Below, piece after piece: positions 53,323 to 61,299 of a DNA stretch of 64,000 nt. The DNA lies in assembly GCF_003752365.1 (NCBI RefSeq), contig NZ_RJUO01000002.1:1-64000 (forward strand), given 5' to 3'. Both the position numbers and the translations under genes were made by a program. How positions within the stretch are numbered: position 1 is the stretch's first letter; every line of letters begins with the position of its first letter. Origin of the DNA: Frondihabitans sp. PhB188 (GTDB lineage Bacteria; Actinomycetota; Actinomycetes; Actinomycetales; Microbacteriaceae). The notes below the pieces were generated by a model, which did no database searches, was not told the DNA's origin, and was given only the letters and a program-made list of their open reading frames with translations.

Positions 53323-53358
53323 AAAAAAGGCCCCCGCCCGAAGGGCAGGAGCCTTTTT
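53323..53358 (-). terminator. Intrinsic terminator
   Basis: AAAAAGGCCCCCGCCC and GGGCAGGAGCCTTTTT form a GC-rich stem (two mismatches) around GAA, with T and A runs on both sides. It sits just after the 32-residue basic protein gene and before the glutaredoxin gene on the minus strand, and could work in both directions. Confidence 0.85.
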
Positions 53359-53367
53359 GCGTTTGCT

Positions 53368-53466
53368 CTACTTCTTGTTGCGGCGCTGGTGACGCGTCTT
53401 ACGAAGCAGCTTGCGGTGCTTCTTCTTCGCCATGCGCTTACGACGCTTCTTGATGACAGAACCCAT
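53368..53466 (-). CDS. AURKAIP1/COX24-domain small basic protein
   Basis: A 32-residue protein, almost entirely Lys/Arg (MGSVIKKRRKRMAKKKHRK and so on), matching the bS22-like/AURKAIP1 small ribosome-associated proteins of actinobacteria. The length is normal for the family. It lies 140 bases downstream of the BldC-like gene. Confidence 0.85.
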   Translation of the reverse strand: MGSVIKKRRKRMAKKKHRKLLRKTRHQRRNKK

Positions 53467-53606
53467 AGGGCACCTCGCAGTTGTCTGTTGGATGAAACCT
53501 GGAAAAACCGGGCCCATCAAGAACCGCGGAAAAATACCTCGCGTCAGTCTACTCGCCAGCGATCGGAAACACGAACCGGCGCAGGAACTGCCCGCCCTGC
53601 ACGACG

Positions 53607-53801
53607 TCAGCCGACGTCGGCGACCCCGCCGCGCAGCACGGCCGCCACGGCCGAGTCGGGCACGCGGAACGAGCGGCCGAATCGGATCGCCGGCAGCTCC
53701 CCCGAGTGCACCATGCGGTACACGGTCATCTTGGAGACGCGCATCATGTCGGCGACCTCGGCCACCGTGAGAAAGCGCGCGTCTGTCAGATCGTCCGACA
53801 T
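53607..53801 (-). CDS. BldC-like HTH DNA-binding protein
   Basis: A 64-residue MerR-type single winged helix: FLTVAEVADMMRVSKMTVYRMV is the HTH and LPAIRFGRSFRVPDSAV the wing. It is the form seen in BldC of Streptomyces, a developmental regulator, and in excisionase-like proteins. Location next to a conserved tiny ribosomal protein is typical for Actinobacteria, so a core regulator is more likely than an excisionase. Confidence 0.88.
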   Translation of the reverse strand: MSDDLTDARFLTVAEVADMMRVSKMTVYRMVHSGELPAIRFGRSFRVPDSAVAAVLRGGVADVG

Positions 53802-53932
53802 GGTCCTGCCTCGGGTTAGGGGTCGACCCGCTCACTCGGAGCGGACGACATCGTCTTGGGGCCCGCTGAGTGTTGCTCGTGTGCCTCGTGGCTACTTTAG
53901 GGGCGCATGTGACTCGGTGTCCAGCGAGCCGG

Positions 53933-54436
53933 CTACCCCTGTTCGCGGTGGCCGAGCCGCTTCTTGGCGGTGTCGAGGATGCGGCTGCGGGCGCCGGCCA
54001 CGGTACGGCCGAGAGTGGCCCCCACGTCGCCGACATCGGGCAGGGTCTCGGCGGCCCGGCGGAGCGGCGCGGGGACGGTGCGCCCGGTGGCGGGGGCGAG
54101 TTCCTGCGCCTCGATCGGCTCGTCGACGACGGCCACGAACGGCGTGAGCCACTCGGCGACGGCGATGAGCGGCTCGGAGTCGATGCGGTAGTAGCGGTGC
54201 TGCCCTTCTTCGCGGACCAACACGAGCCCGGCGTCGCGCAGGACGCGGAGGTGCTTCGACACGGTCGGCTGGCTGAGCATCAGCTCGACGACCATCTCGC
54301 CGACGCTGATCTCGCCGTCGCTGCCGCGGCCGTCGCCGTCGTGGCCACGGGCGCCCTGGCCGTCGGCTCGGTCGCGAAGCACACGGAGCAGCTCGCGACG
54401 CGTAGGGTCGGCGATCACTGTGTAGATGTCGGCCAT
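53933..54436 (-). CDS. ArsR-family regulator
   Basis: A 167-residue winged-helix protein beginning IYTVIADPTRRELLRVL, an ArsR opening, with the HTH SQPTVSKHLRVLRDAGLV and wing EEGQHRYYRID. A Gly/Asp-rich loop (GHDGDGRGSDGE) sits between helices 1 and 2, and residues ~100-167 form an extra C-terminal part with no metal-binding Cys pair. It is divergent from trkH (75 bases), suggesting that it may act on the potassium genes. Confidence 0.8.
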   Translation of the reverse strand: MADIYTVIADPTRRELLRVLRDRADGQGARGHDGDGRGSDGEISVGEMVVELMLSQPTVSKHLRVLRDAGLVLVREEGQHRYYRIDSEPLIAVAEWLTPFVAVVDEPIEAQELAPATGRTVPAPLRRAAETLPDVGDVGATLGRTVAGARSRILDTAKKRLGHREQG

Positions 54437-54511
54437 GGCGCAAGGGTATCGATCCGCGAGCCCGACTACCATGGAGGCTTCTAGGCGAATCTCGGCGGCG
54501 TTGGAGGACGG

Positions 54512-55981
54512 GTGGCGACAGCTCCGCAGGTGGGTCGCACCGGTCGGGTCCAGCCGCGACGCCCCGTCTCGAAGGGCTCGCGAGGGCCTCTGGCCGTGCT
54601 CCGCGACTCGGTCGACGACATCACCCGCAAGTCGCCGGCGCGGTTCGCGATACTCATCTTCACCTCGCTGATCCTCGTCTTCACCGGCATCTTCATGCTG
54701 CCGATCTCGTCGACGTCGGGCGAGATCACCCCGGTCGCCGACTCGCTGTTCACCGCCGTGTCGGTCATCTGCGTCACCGGGCTCGCGACCGTCGACATGG
54801 CGACGCACTGGTCGCTGTTCGGCCACGTCGTCATCTTCGTGGGCGTCCAGATCGGCGCGATCGGAGTGCTGACCGTGGCGTCGATCCTCGGCCTCGTCGT
54901 GTCGCGCCGACTCGGCCTCCGGTCGAAGCTGATGGCGGCGAGCGACACCAACCCGCTGCGCGCCCACGCCGGCCCGGTGCCCGAGGGGCAGGCGGTGCGG
55001 CTGGGCGAGGTCGGCGGCCTGCTGACGACGGTGGCGGTGAGCGCCCTCGCGATCGAGCTCGCGATCGCCCTCCTCCTGATTCCGCGGATGCTGATCGACG
55101 GCATCCCGTTCGGCGACGCCGTGCTCGACAGCTTCTACTACTCGGCCATGGCGTTCACGAACACCGGCTTCACGCCGAACGCAGCCGGGCTCGCGCCGTT
55201 CGAAGGCGACTTCGTCTTTCTCGGGCTGCTGATGGTCGGCGTCTTCCTCGGCAGCATCGGCTTCCCGGTCATCTACGCGATCACGCGCAACCCCCTGCAT
55301 CCGCGCCGCTGGTCGCTGCACGTGAAGCTGACGCTGGTCACGACCGCCGTGCTGCTGGTCGCCGGAGCCGTCCTCTACCTGGTGCTCGAGTTCGACAACC
55401 CGCGCACCTTCGGCACCGACGACGCCGGCAAGACGGTCTTCGAGTCGTTCTTCCTGAGCACGATGGCGCGCTCGGGCGGCTTCTCGACGATCGACATCGC
55501 GCACCTGCACGACTCGAGCCTCCTGGTCACCGACATGCTGATGTTCATCGGCGGCGGCTCCGCGTCGACCGCGGGCGGCATCAAGGTGACGACCCTGGCC
55601 GTGCTGTTCCTGGCCGCCTTCGCCGAGGCGCGCGGCAAGCGCAGCATGGAGGCGTTCGGCCGCCGCATCCCCTCCGACGTGCTGCGCCTGTCGGTCAGCG
55701 TGGCCCTGTGGGGCGCGACGATCGTGGCCGTCGCGACCATCGTGATCCTGCAGATCACCAAGGCGGAGCTCTCGCACGTGCTCTTCGAGGTGATCTCGGC
55801 ATTCGCCACCTGCGGCCTCTCGACCGGCCTCACCAGCTCGCTGCCCGACCCGGCCAAGTACGTGCTGGCGGTCACGATGTGGATGGGCCGCGTTGGTACA
55901 GTGACGCTCGCCGTGGCCCTGGCCAACAGCCAGCGCCGCCAGTTGTTCACCCGCCCCGAAGAAAGGCCGATCGTTGGCTGA
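54512..55981 (+). CDS. trkH: TrkH/KtrB-type potassium channel subunit
   Basis: A 489-residue K+ transporter. Four pore-loop filter segments are seen: VICVTGLAT, FTNTGFTPN, ARSGGFSTID and FATCGLSTGL. GTG 54512 opens the frame; the first ~30 residues are a basic tail. Its stop overlaps the TTG start of the regulatory subunit (TTGGCTGA), giving a two-gene operon. Confidence 0.92.
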   Translation: MATAPQVGRTGRVQPRRPVSKGSRGPLAVLRDSVDDITRKSPARFAILIFTSLILVFTGIFMLPISSTSGEITPVADSLFTAVSVICVTGLATVDMATHWSLFGHVVIFVGVQIGAIGVLTVASILGLVVSRRLGLRSKLMAASDTNPLRAHAGPVPEGQAVRLGEVGGLLTTVAVSALAIELAIALLLIPRMLIDGIPFGDAVLDSFYYSAMAFTNTGFTPNAAGLAPFEGDFVFLGLLMVGVFLGSIGFPVIYAITRNPLHPRRWSLHVKLTLVTTAVLLVAGAVLYLVLEFDNPRTFGTDDAGKTVFESFFLSTMARSGGFSTIDIAHLHDSSLLVTDMLMFIGGGSASTAGGIKVTTLAVLFLAAFAEARGKRSMEAFGRRIPSDVLRLSVSVALWGATIVAVATIVILQITKAELSHVLFEVISAFATCGLSTGLTSSLPDPAKYVLAVTMWMGRVGTVTLAVALANSQRRQLFTRPEERPIVG

Positions 55982-56645
55982 ACGGATTCCCCACGACGCC
56001 CCCGTCCTGGTCATCGGGCTCGGCCGGTTCGGCGCCGCGACCGCCGGCCAGCTCGAACGCCAGGACCGCGAGGTGCTCGTCGTCGACACCAGCGCCGGAC
56101 TCGTCCAGAAGTGGGCAGACCGCGTGACGCACGCCGTCCAGGCCGACGCTCGCGACATCGACGCGCTCCGCCAGATCGGCGCCGCGGACTTCGCCATCGC
56201 GGTCGTCGGCGTCGGATCGTCGATCGAGGCCAGCGTGCTCATCACGGCGAACCTCGTCGACATCGGAGTTCCGCAGATCTGGGCCAAGGCCATCTCGACC
56301 TCGCACGGCAAGATCCTCACGCGCATCGGCGCGACCCACGTCATCTACCCGGAGGCCGAGGCCGGGGAGCGAGTCGCGCACCTCGTCTCGGGCCGCATGC
56401 TCGACTACATCGAGTTCGACGACGAGTTCTCGATCGTCAAGATGTACCCGCCCAAGTCGGTGCGGGGGCAGAGCCTCGGCGCGTGCAAGGTGCTGCCGAA
56501 GTTCGGCGTCACGATCGTCGGGGTGAAGAGCCCCGGCGGCGCCTTCCAGGAGGCCCGCCCCGACACCGTCGTCGGCGACCACGACCTCATCATCGTCAGC
56601 GGAACCGAGACGGATCTCGAGCGGTTCTCGGCCCTGGAGTCGTAG
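55974..56645 (+). CDS. trkA: TrkA/KtrA-type regulatory subunit
   Basis: A 223-residue RCK protein that gates the TrkH pore. The Rossmann nucleotide site is VIGLGRFGAATAGQL; a C-terminal RCK-C lobe follows (~145-220). TTG 55974 is chosen because it overlaps the trkH stop; no better start follows for 40 codons. A variant of the dispersed motif lies just after the stop. Confidence 0.92.
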   Translation: MAERIPHDAPVLVIGLGRFGAATAGQLERQDREVLVVDTSAGLVQKWADRVTHAVQADARDIDALRQIGAADFAIAVVGVGSSIEASVLITANLVDIGVPQIWAKAISTSHGKILTRIGATHVIYPEAEAGERVAHLVSGRMLDYIEFDDEFSIVKMYPPKSVRGQSLGACKVLPKFGVTIVGVKSPGGAFQEARPDTVVGDHDLIIVSGTETDLERFSALES

Positions 56646-56675
56646 AGCGGGTCGCAGGAACCGCCCGACGCCGCC

Positions 56676-57509
56676 TCACTCGCCGCCGATCTCCTTGGCC
56701 CGCGCCAGCGCGGCCGCCGCGGCGTCGTCGAACACGGCCTTGAGGTCGGCTCTCCGCAGCACCTCCACCGCCCTCTCGGTCGTCCCGCCCGGGCTCGTCA
56801 CCCGGCGGCGCAGCTCGGAGGGATCGATCACCTCGCGGGCCAGCAGCTCGCTCGCCCCGCGGAACGTGCCCTGCACCATGGTCGCGGCCTGGTGGTCGGT
56901 GAAGCCGAGGTCGACGGCCGCACGGGTCATCTCCTCGATCAGGTAGAAGACGTACGCCGGTCCCGAGCCCGAGATGGTCGAGAGCGCGTCGATCTTCTCC
57001 TCCGGGATCGTGACGACGTCGCCGACGCACGAGAAGAGAGAGCGGGCGAGCGCCAGGTCGGCGTCGCTCGACCGGCTGCCGGCGGCGAGGCCGGTGACGG
57101 CGAGGCCCACGACGGCCGGTGTGTTCGGCATCGAGCGGAGCACGGCCACGTGCTCGGGCAGGACGGCCTCCATCGCGGCGGTGGTGATCCCGGCTGCGAG
57201 GCTGACGACGATCGTGCCCGCTTCGAGGACCGGCGCGATCTCGCGCAGCAGGTCGACGACCAGGTACGGCTTCACGCCGATGAGCACCAGCTTCGCGCCC
57301 GTGACCGCCGACGCGTTGGCGGCCGGATCGGTCTCGGTGGCCAGAGACGTGACGGCTCCGCGTCGCAGGGCGCCCGCTTTGGCCTCGGAGCGGTTGGTCA
57401 CGCGGAGACCCCCCTCGACGGTCACCTCCGGGCTGAGCAGCCCCTGCAGGATCGCACCGCCCATCGATCCGGCTCCGAGAATCGCTGTGGCGGGCAGGGT
57501 GGTGGTCAT
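56676..57509 (-). CDS. proC: Pyrroline-5-carboxylate reductase
   Basis: A 277-residue NADPH-dependent enzyme for the last step of proline synthesis. The N-terminal Rossmann site is AILGAGSMGGAILQGL, with GVKPYLV and VRSMPNTPAVVG in the core and the C-terminal substrate loop VTSPGGTTERAV. It is convergent with trkA. Confidence 0.93.
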   Translation of the reverse strand: MTTTLPATAILGAGSMGGAILQGLLSPEVTVEGGLRVTNRSEAKAGALRRGAVTSLATETDPAANASAVTGAKLVLIGVKPYLVVDLLREIAPVLEAGTIVVSLAAGITTAAMEAVLPEHVAVLRSMPNTPAVVGLAVTGLAAGSRSSDADLALARSLFSCVGDVVTIPEEKIDALSTISGSGPAYVFYLIEEMTRAAVDLGFTDHQAATMVQGTFRGASELLAREVIDPSELRRRVTSPGGTTERAVEVLRRADLKAVFDDAAAAALARAKEIGGE

Positions 57510-57582
57510 TCGTCCATCCTAGGATTGGCGGCAGCGACGCGGGCGCAGGGGTCCGGGTCGCGAATCACGAGGAAGGCTTTGC

Positions 57583-58545
57583 ATGAGCTCGGGTCACGGA
57601 AACAAGGCGATCTTCGCGGCGCTCGGCGCCAACCTCGGGATCGCCCTCGTCAAGCTGATCGCGTGGGCCCTGTCGGGGTCGGCGTCGATGCTGGCAGAGG
57701 GCATCCACTCCATCGCCGATTCGGCCAACCAGTTCCTGCTGCTGATCGGCGGCCGTCAGGCGAAGAAGGCCGCCGACGAGGAGCACCCGTTCGGCCACGG
57801 CCGCGAGCGGTACGTCTACGCGTTCGTCGTGTCGATCATCCTGTTCTCGGTCGGCGGCGTCTTCTCGCTCTACGAGGGCATCGAGAAGCTGCAGCACCCC
57901 CACGAGCTCGAGGTGCCGTGGCTGCCGATGATCGTGCTCGTGATCGCGATCGGCCTCGAGGGCTTCTCGCTCAGGACGGCGCTCGGCGAGGCGCGGCCGC
58001 ACAAGGGCACCGGATCGTGGGTGCAGTTCGTCCGCCGGGCGAAGGCCCCCGAGCTCCCCGTGCTGCTGCTCGAAGACACCGCGGCCCTGACCGGCCTGGT
58101 GTTCGCGTTCTTCGGCGTCGGCCTCACCTGGGTCACCGGCAACAGCCTGTTCGACGCGCTCGGCACGGTCCTGATCGGCGCGCTGCTCATCCTCGTCGCG
58201 ATCGTGCTCGGCATCGAGACGAAGAGCCTGCTCGTCGGCGAGGGCGCGTCGTCCACCGACGTCGCCGCGATCCGCTCGGCCATCACCGAGGGCGCCGAGG
58301 TCGAGTCGATCATCCACATGAAGACCCTCTATCTCGGGCCCGACGAGCTGCTCGTCGGCGTCAAGGTGGCGTTGAGCGGGCGCATGCTGCTCGCCGACGT
58401 CGCGTCGTCGATCAACGCCGTCGAGGCGCGGATCCGCGCGGCCGTTCCCGTAGCACGCGTGATCTACGTCGAGCCGGACGTCTACGCGGCGCCCGACGCC
58501 GTCGCGCCGCCGACCGACGCGATCATCCTCCGCGCCGCCGATTAG
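57583..58545 (+). CDS. Cation diffusion facilitator transporter
   Basis: A 320-residue CDF protein with six helices and a C-terminal cytoplasmic domain. HxxxD in IHSIADSANQF gives the first half of the transport site; the second half is EDTAALTG in place of the usual HxxxD, as in the SLC30A9-like branch. HPFGHGRERYVYAF is the family sequence after helix 2. The metal (Zn, Mn, Fe or Ni) is not decided by this. Confidence 0.88.
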   Translation: MSSGHGNKAIFAALGANLGIALVKLIAWALSGSASMLAEGIHSIADSANQFLLLIGGRQAKKAADEEHPFGHGRERYVYAFVVSIILFSVGGVFSLYEGIEKLQHPHELEVPWLPMIVLVIAIGLEGFSLRTALGEARPHKGTGSWVQFVRRAKAPELPVLLLEDTAALTGLVFAFFGVGLTWVTGNSLFDALGTVLIGALLILVAIVLGIETKSLLVGEGASSTDVAAIRSAITEGAEVESIIHMKTLYLGPDELLVGVKVALSGRMLLADVASSINAVEARIRAAVPVARVIYVEPDVYAAPDAVAPPTDAIILRAAD

Positions 58546-58718
58546 CCGGTCGCCTGATGGTCTCGGGCCGGGCTTCGCCTGGTCCTCGGCCGCGGCGGCC
58601 GGCTAATTAATGCCTTCTGGCGCCTTCGGCGCGGCGTCCGCCAGCCCGCCGGAGCGGCGCGGGCCCGCGGGATAGACGGTGGGTTTGCGCCGAAACGGCG
58701 GGGCGGAGCGGGGCCTCG

Positions 58719-59174
58719 TCAGCGGCGGGCGGCGAAGAAGTCGAGCAGGACGGCGGCGCACTCGGCCTCTCGCACGCCGGCGTACACCTCGGCCCGGTGC
58801 GGCAGGCGCCGGTCGCGCAGGATGTCGTAGAGGCTTCCGGCGGCACCGGCCTTGTCGTCCCAGGCGCCGAACACGACCCGCGGAACCCGCGCCGCCAGAA
58901 TCGCCCCGGCGCACATCGGGCACGGCTCGAGGGTGACGACGAGGGTGCAGCCGGTGAGGTGCCAGTCGCCGGTGGCACGGGCCGCGGCCCGCAGAGCGAG
59001 GACCTCGGCGTGGGCGGTGGGATCCTGCGCCCCCTCGCGCTCGTTGCGGCCCGAGCCGATGATGCGCCCGGCGGCGTCGACCACGACGGCCCCGACCGGG
59101 ACGTCGCCCGTCGCGGCGCAGAGGGCGGCCTCGTCGAGGGCGTCGCCCATCCACGCGGCGAACTCCGTCGGCAT
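58719..59174 (-). CDS. tadA: tRNA-specific adenosine deaminase
   Basis: A 151-residue deaminase making inosine at the wobble base of tRNA-Arg. Zinc and catalytic residues are in HAEVLAL and [11 protein letters not shown] 59174 is the start. It is convergent with the CDF gene across a 173-base spacer containing small GC-rich hairpins (for example GCGCC-TTC-GGCGC at 58620) that may end both transcripts. It is divergent from upp with 48 bases between. Confidence 0.93.
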   Translation of the reverse strand: MPTEFAAWMGDALDEAALCAATGDVPVGAVVVDAAGRIIGSGRNEREGAQDPTAHAEVLALRAAARATGDWHLTGCTLVVTLEPCPMCAGAILAARVPRVVFGAWDDKAGAAGSLYDILRDRRLPHRAEVYAGVREAECAAVLLDFFAARR

Positions 59175-59222
59175 CGCGGGCACCGGCCACCTCCGTCGTT
59201 CGACTCCGCTAGCCTCGAGCCT

Positions 59223-59858
59223 ATGCGAGTGCACGTGGCCGACCACCCCCTCATCACCCACAAGCTGACCGTGCTCCGCGACCGGCGGACCAAGTCGCCG
59301 ACGTTCCGGGCCCTCACCGAGGAGCTCGTGACGCTGCTGGCCTACGAGGCCACGCGCACCGTCCGCACCGAGCCCGTCGAGATCGAGACGCCGGTCGCGA
59401 CGACCATCGGCCTCGCGATCTCGAAGCCGCGGCCGCTGGTGGTGCCGATCCTGCGCGCCGGCCTCGGCATGCTCGAGGGCATGACGAAGCTCGTGCCGAG
59501 CGCCGAGGTGGGGTTCCTGGGCATGATGCGCGACGAGGAGACCCTGCAGCCGGTCACCTACGCCGAGCGCCTCCCCGACGACCTGTCGAACCGCCAGTGC
59601 TTCGTGCTCGACCCCATGCTCGCCACCGGCGGCTCGCTGATCGCCGCGATCGACTTCCTGCTCGCGCGCGGAGCCGTCGACGTCACCGCCGTCTGCATCC
59701 TCGCCTCGCCCGAGGGACTGGCCGCCGTCGAGAAGGCCATGCACGGCCGCGAGGTGTCGATCGTGCTCGGCGCCGTCGACGAGCGCCTCAACGAGAACGG
59801 CTACATCGTGCCCGGACTCGGCGACGCCGGCGACCGCCTGTACGGGCTGGCCGAGTAG
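59223..59858 (+). CDS. upp: Uracil phosphoribosyltransferase
   Basis: A 211-residue salvage enzyme converting uracil and PRPP to UMP. The PRPP loop is [12 protein letters not shown], and the uracil-binding C-terminus is [26 protein letters not shown] is the family segment. ATG 59223 is the start. Confidence 0.94.
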   Translation: MRVHVADHPLITHKLTVLRDRRTKSPTFRALTEELVTLLAYEATRTVRTEPVEIETPVATTIGLAISKPRPLVVPILRAGLGMLEGMTKLVPSAEVGFLGMMRDEETLQPVTYAERLPDDLSNRQCFVLDPMLATGGSLIAAIDFLLARGAVDVTAVCILASPEGLAAVEKAMHGREVSIVLGAVDERLNENGYIVPGLGDAGDRLYGLAE

Positions 59859-59878
59859 GACACGGGCGGCACGTCCGG

Positions 59879-59908
59879 TTGACACCGGGCGTCGCCGTGC
59901 GAAACAAT
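59879..59908 (+). promoter_or_regulatory. Candidate promoter of a leaderless micro-ORF
   Basis: TTGACA (59879-59884) and AACAAT (59903-59908) are 18 bases apart. The predicted start falls near 59915, at or next to the ATG at 59916, so the transcript would be leaderless. The hexamers lie between upp and the regulator gene. Confidence 0.5.
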
Positions 59909-59915
59909 CGGGGCC

Positions 59916-60032
59916 ATGACTGCACACTCGTTCGCCCCGATCACCCAGGGAGCCCCCGCTCCCCGAGGTCTCAAGGCGTCGGCCGGCATGATGTCGGTCA
60001 CGGCAGTCATGTGTTGTCGAATGCACGCCTAA
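59916..60032 (+). CDS. Cys-Cys micro-ORF, possible leader peptide
   Basis: A 38-residue frame: MTAHSFAPITQGAPAPRG, a middle rich in Met/Ala/Val, and an end reading MCCRMHA before TAA. Tandem Cys codons near the stop recall cysteine-responsive leader peptides of Actinobacteria. There is no RBS, but a promoter ends right at the ATG. Two alternative hairpins start 26 bases after the stop. The peptide is conserved-looking only by these signs; I have no family. Confidence 0.4.
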   Translation: MTAHSFAPITQGAPAPRGLKASAGMMSVTAVMCCRMHA

Positions 60033-60057
60033 AGGCGTCCGACCCGCCGAGTCTCCG

Positions 60058-60088
60058 CAGGTCCGCAGACCTGATACCGCTGTCTGCG
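60058..60088 (+). promoter_or_regulatory. Mutually exclusive hairpins after the micro-ORF
   Basis: Hairpin A is CAGGTC-CGCA-GACCTG (60058-60073). Hairpin B is CGCAGAC (60064-60070) with GTCTGCG (60082-60088). They share CGCAGAC, so only one can form at a time, as in attenuators. There is no U-tract, so the effect could be on translation or pausing. About 240 bases follow before the regulator's ATG, without a further gene. Confidence 0.4.
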
Positions 60089-60325
60089 ACCCGCACCCTC
60101 AGTGCGAGCACACCCACTCGCGAGGCCGACTCCGGATGCACATCCGCCCACCCGGCGGCGCATCCCCACTTGCTACCCGCTTCGAGCCTCATTCCGCTCA
60201 GCAGGGAGCCACGCGGCACACACAGAAGGCATCGCGTTCCTTCTCCGCACGCCCCTCCCGCTCCACGAGGGTCGCGACAGCGGACGAACGGGCGCCTTCG
60301 ACGTCCCAGAGGACTCAGCTCACCC

Positions 60326-61024
60326 ATGTCACTCGCACTCGATACCACCCCCGTCCAGACCACCCAGCGCCACCTCACGGCCGTCACGGACTCCCCCGCC
60401 CCCCGCCTTCGCGCCGTCCCCGAGGGGAGCGAAGCCCGAGGCTTCGTCCTCTATGTGGGCATCGACGAGCTCAAGGCCCTGGAGGCCGGCACGAGCCTCG
60501 GCGAGATCGTCTCGCAGCTGCGCGCCCTGACGCAGCAGCTGGCCCCGGCCGCCGAGACGCACGCCGCCGTGGCGCTCGCCCCCGAAGGCGCCGGGGGGCG
60601 CGACGTGGATGTGGTGCGACTCGCGCTGCAGGATCCTGCCGCCCTCGCGAAGCACCGCCACACCGATGTCGACGAGGAGCCCGGCGCCCGCGGCGGCGTC
60701 GTGGTCGACATCTCGCGCAAGCGCGTCCTTCTCGACGGCGACGTTGCCCCCCTCACCTACAAGGAGTTCGAGCTCCTGCAGTACCTCGTCCTGCGCGAGG
60801 GCCGCACCATCGACCGCGCGGAGCTCATCTCGAGCCTCTGGTCGGCGGCTGACGACGAGGTGCCGAACGAGCGCACCATCGACGTGCACGTGCGTCGCCT
60901 GCGCTCGAAGCTCGGCGCGTTCGAGGACATCGTGCGCACCGTCCGCGGCGTCGGCTACCGCTTCGACCGTCACGCCGACGTGTCGATTCGTCAGGCCTCG
61001 ACGCCCAGCCCCGACGTCTTCTGA
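60326..61024 (+). CDS. Orphan OmpR/PhoB-type winged-helix regulator without receiver domain
   Basis: A 232-residue protein. The C-terminal ~128-225 is an OmpR-type winged helix (TYKEFELLQYLVLREGRTIDR, then NERTIDVHVRRLRSKLG and VRGVGYRF). The N-terminal ~120 residues show no phospho-acceptor Asp or receiver motifs; instead there is a Met-rich/Ala-rich region with LYVGIDELKALEAG and LRALTQQLAP. It thus should not be controlled by phosphorylation. ATG 60326 is the start. A TAAC-type double dyad follows the gene at 61106. Confidence 0.85.
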   Translation: MSLALDTTPVQTTQRHLTAVTDSPAPRLRAVPEGSEARGFVLYVGIDELKALEAGTSLGEIVSQLRALTQQLAPAAETHAAVALAPEGAGGRDVDVVRLALQDPAALAKHRHTDVDEEPGARGGVVVDISRKRVLLDGDVAPLTYKEFELLQYLVLREGRTIDRAELISSLWSAADDEVPNERTIDVHVRRLRSKLGAFEDIVRTVRGVGYRFDRHADVSIRQASTPSPDVF

Positions 61025-61105
61025 GCCGCCCTCGCCGTTGTCCCCCGGCCCGCCGACATCGCGTACCCCGGCCGTCAGCGGCCACTGGGTGACTTCCCAG
61101 CAAAA

Positions 61106-61143
61106 TAACGATTCGGTAACTAGACGTCGTTACCTCGCCGTTA
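61106..61143. promoter_or_regulatory. Symmetric TAACG/GTAAC double dyad, candidate OmpR-family operator
   Basis: The layout is TAACG-5-GTAAC-8-GTTAC-5-CGTTA, perfectly symmetric around 61124/61125. On each side, two TAAC cores are 11 bp apart, the spacing of OmpR-type dimers. Actinobacterial OmpR-family regulators MtrA and GlnR bind TAAC-containing direct repeats. A TATACATT -10-like element overlaps its right edge. The winged-helix regulator just upstream is an obvious candidate. Confidence 0.6.
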
Positions 61144-61150
61144 TACATTG

Positions 61151-61254
61151 ATGTCACTGAAGTTGTTTGCTGTGGCAACGTCAGTGGAATGTGATTGCAG
61201 GACACTCTTGGTGCAAGGGAGAAGGCCAGCTACCCGCCTCGGTAGCTGGCCTTC
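61151..61254 (+). ncRNA. Structured RNA candidate ending in a 14-bp hairpin
   Basis: From the TATACATT element (61142) to 61254 the sequence folds into CACTGA-A-GTTG/CAAC-G-TCAGTG and then the perfect stem GAAGGCCAGCTACC/GGTAGCTGGCCTTC (61221-61234 and 61241-61254, six-base loop). A 104-nt transcript with an upstream operator fits a small RNA. Alternatively, an open frame of 50 codons starts at ATG 61151 (MSLKLFAVATSVECDC) and runs into the next gene's start. Which is right is open. No U-tract is present after the last stem. Confidence 0.4.
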
Positions 61255-61299
61255 GGTCTGTCGACCGGTGCTGCGCCCCGGGGATGCCAGACTGGGCGC

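Larger units (their letters stand above)
26111..54107. repeat. Dispersed GGCGCAGGAACTC motif family (13 sites)
   Basis: Exact copies of AGTTCCTGC or its complement start at 26111, 30484, 31412, 33085, 38867, 39245, 40722, 41224, 41917, 44744, 47639, 53581 and 54099, mostly with the wider context GGCGCAGGAACTCS. Three are intergenic; the rest are in tails or linkers of coding regions. I found none in 1-24,500. Orientation is about balanced. A random 9-mer would be expected less than once in this span on both strands. Confidence 0.7.
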
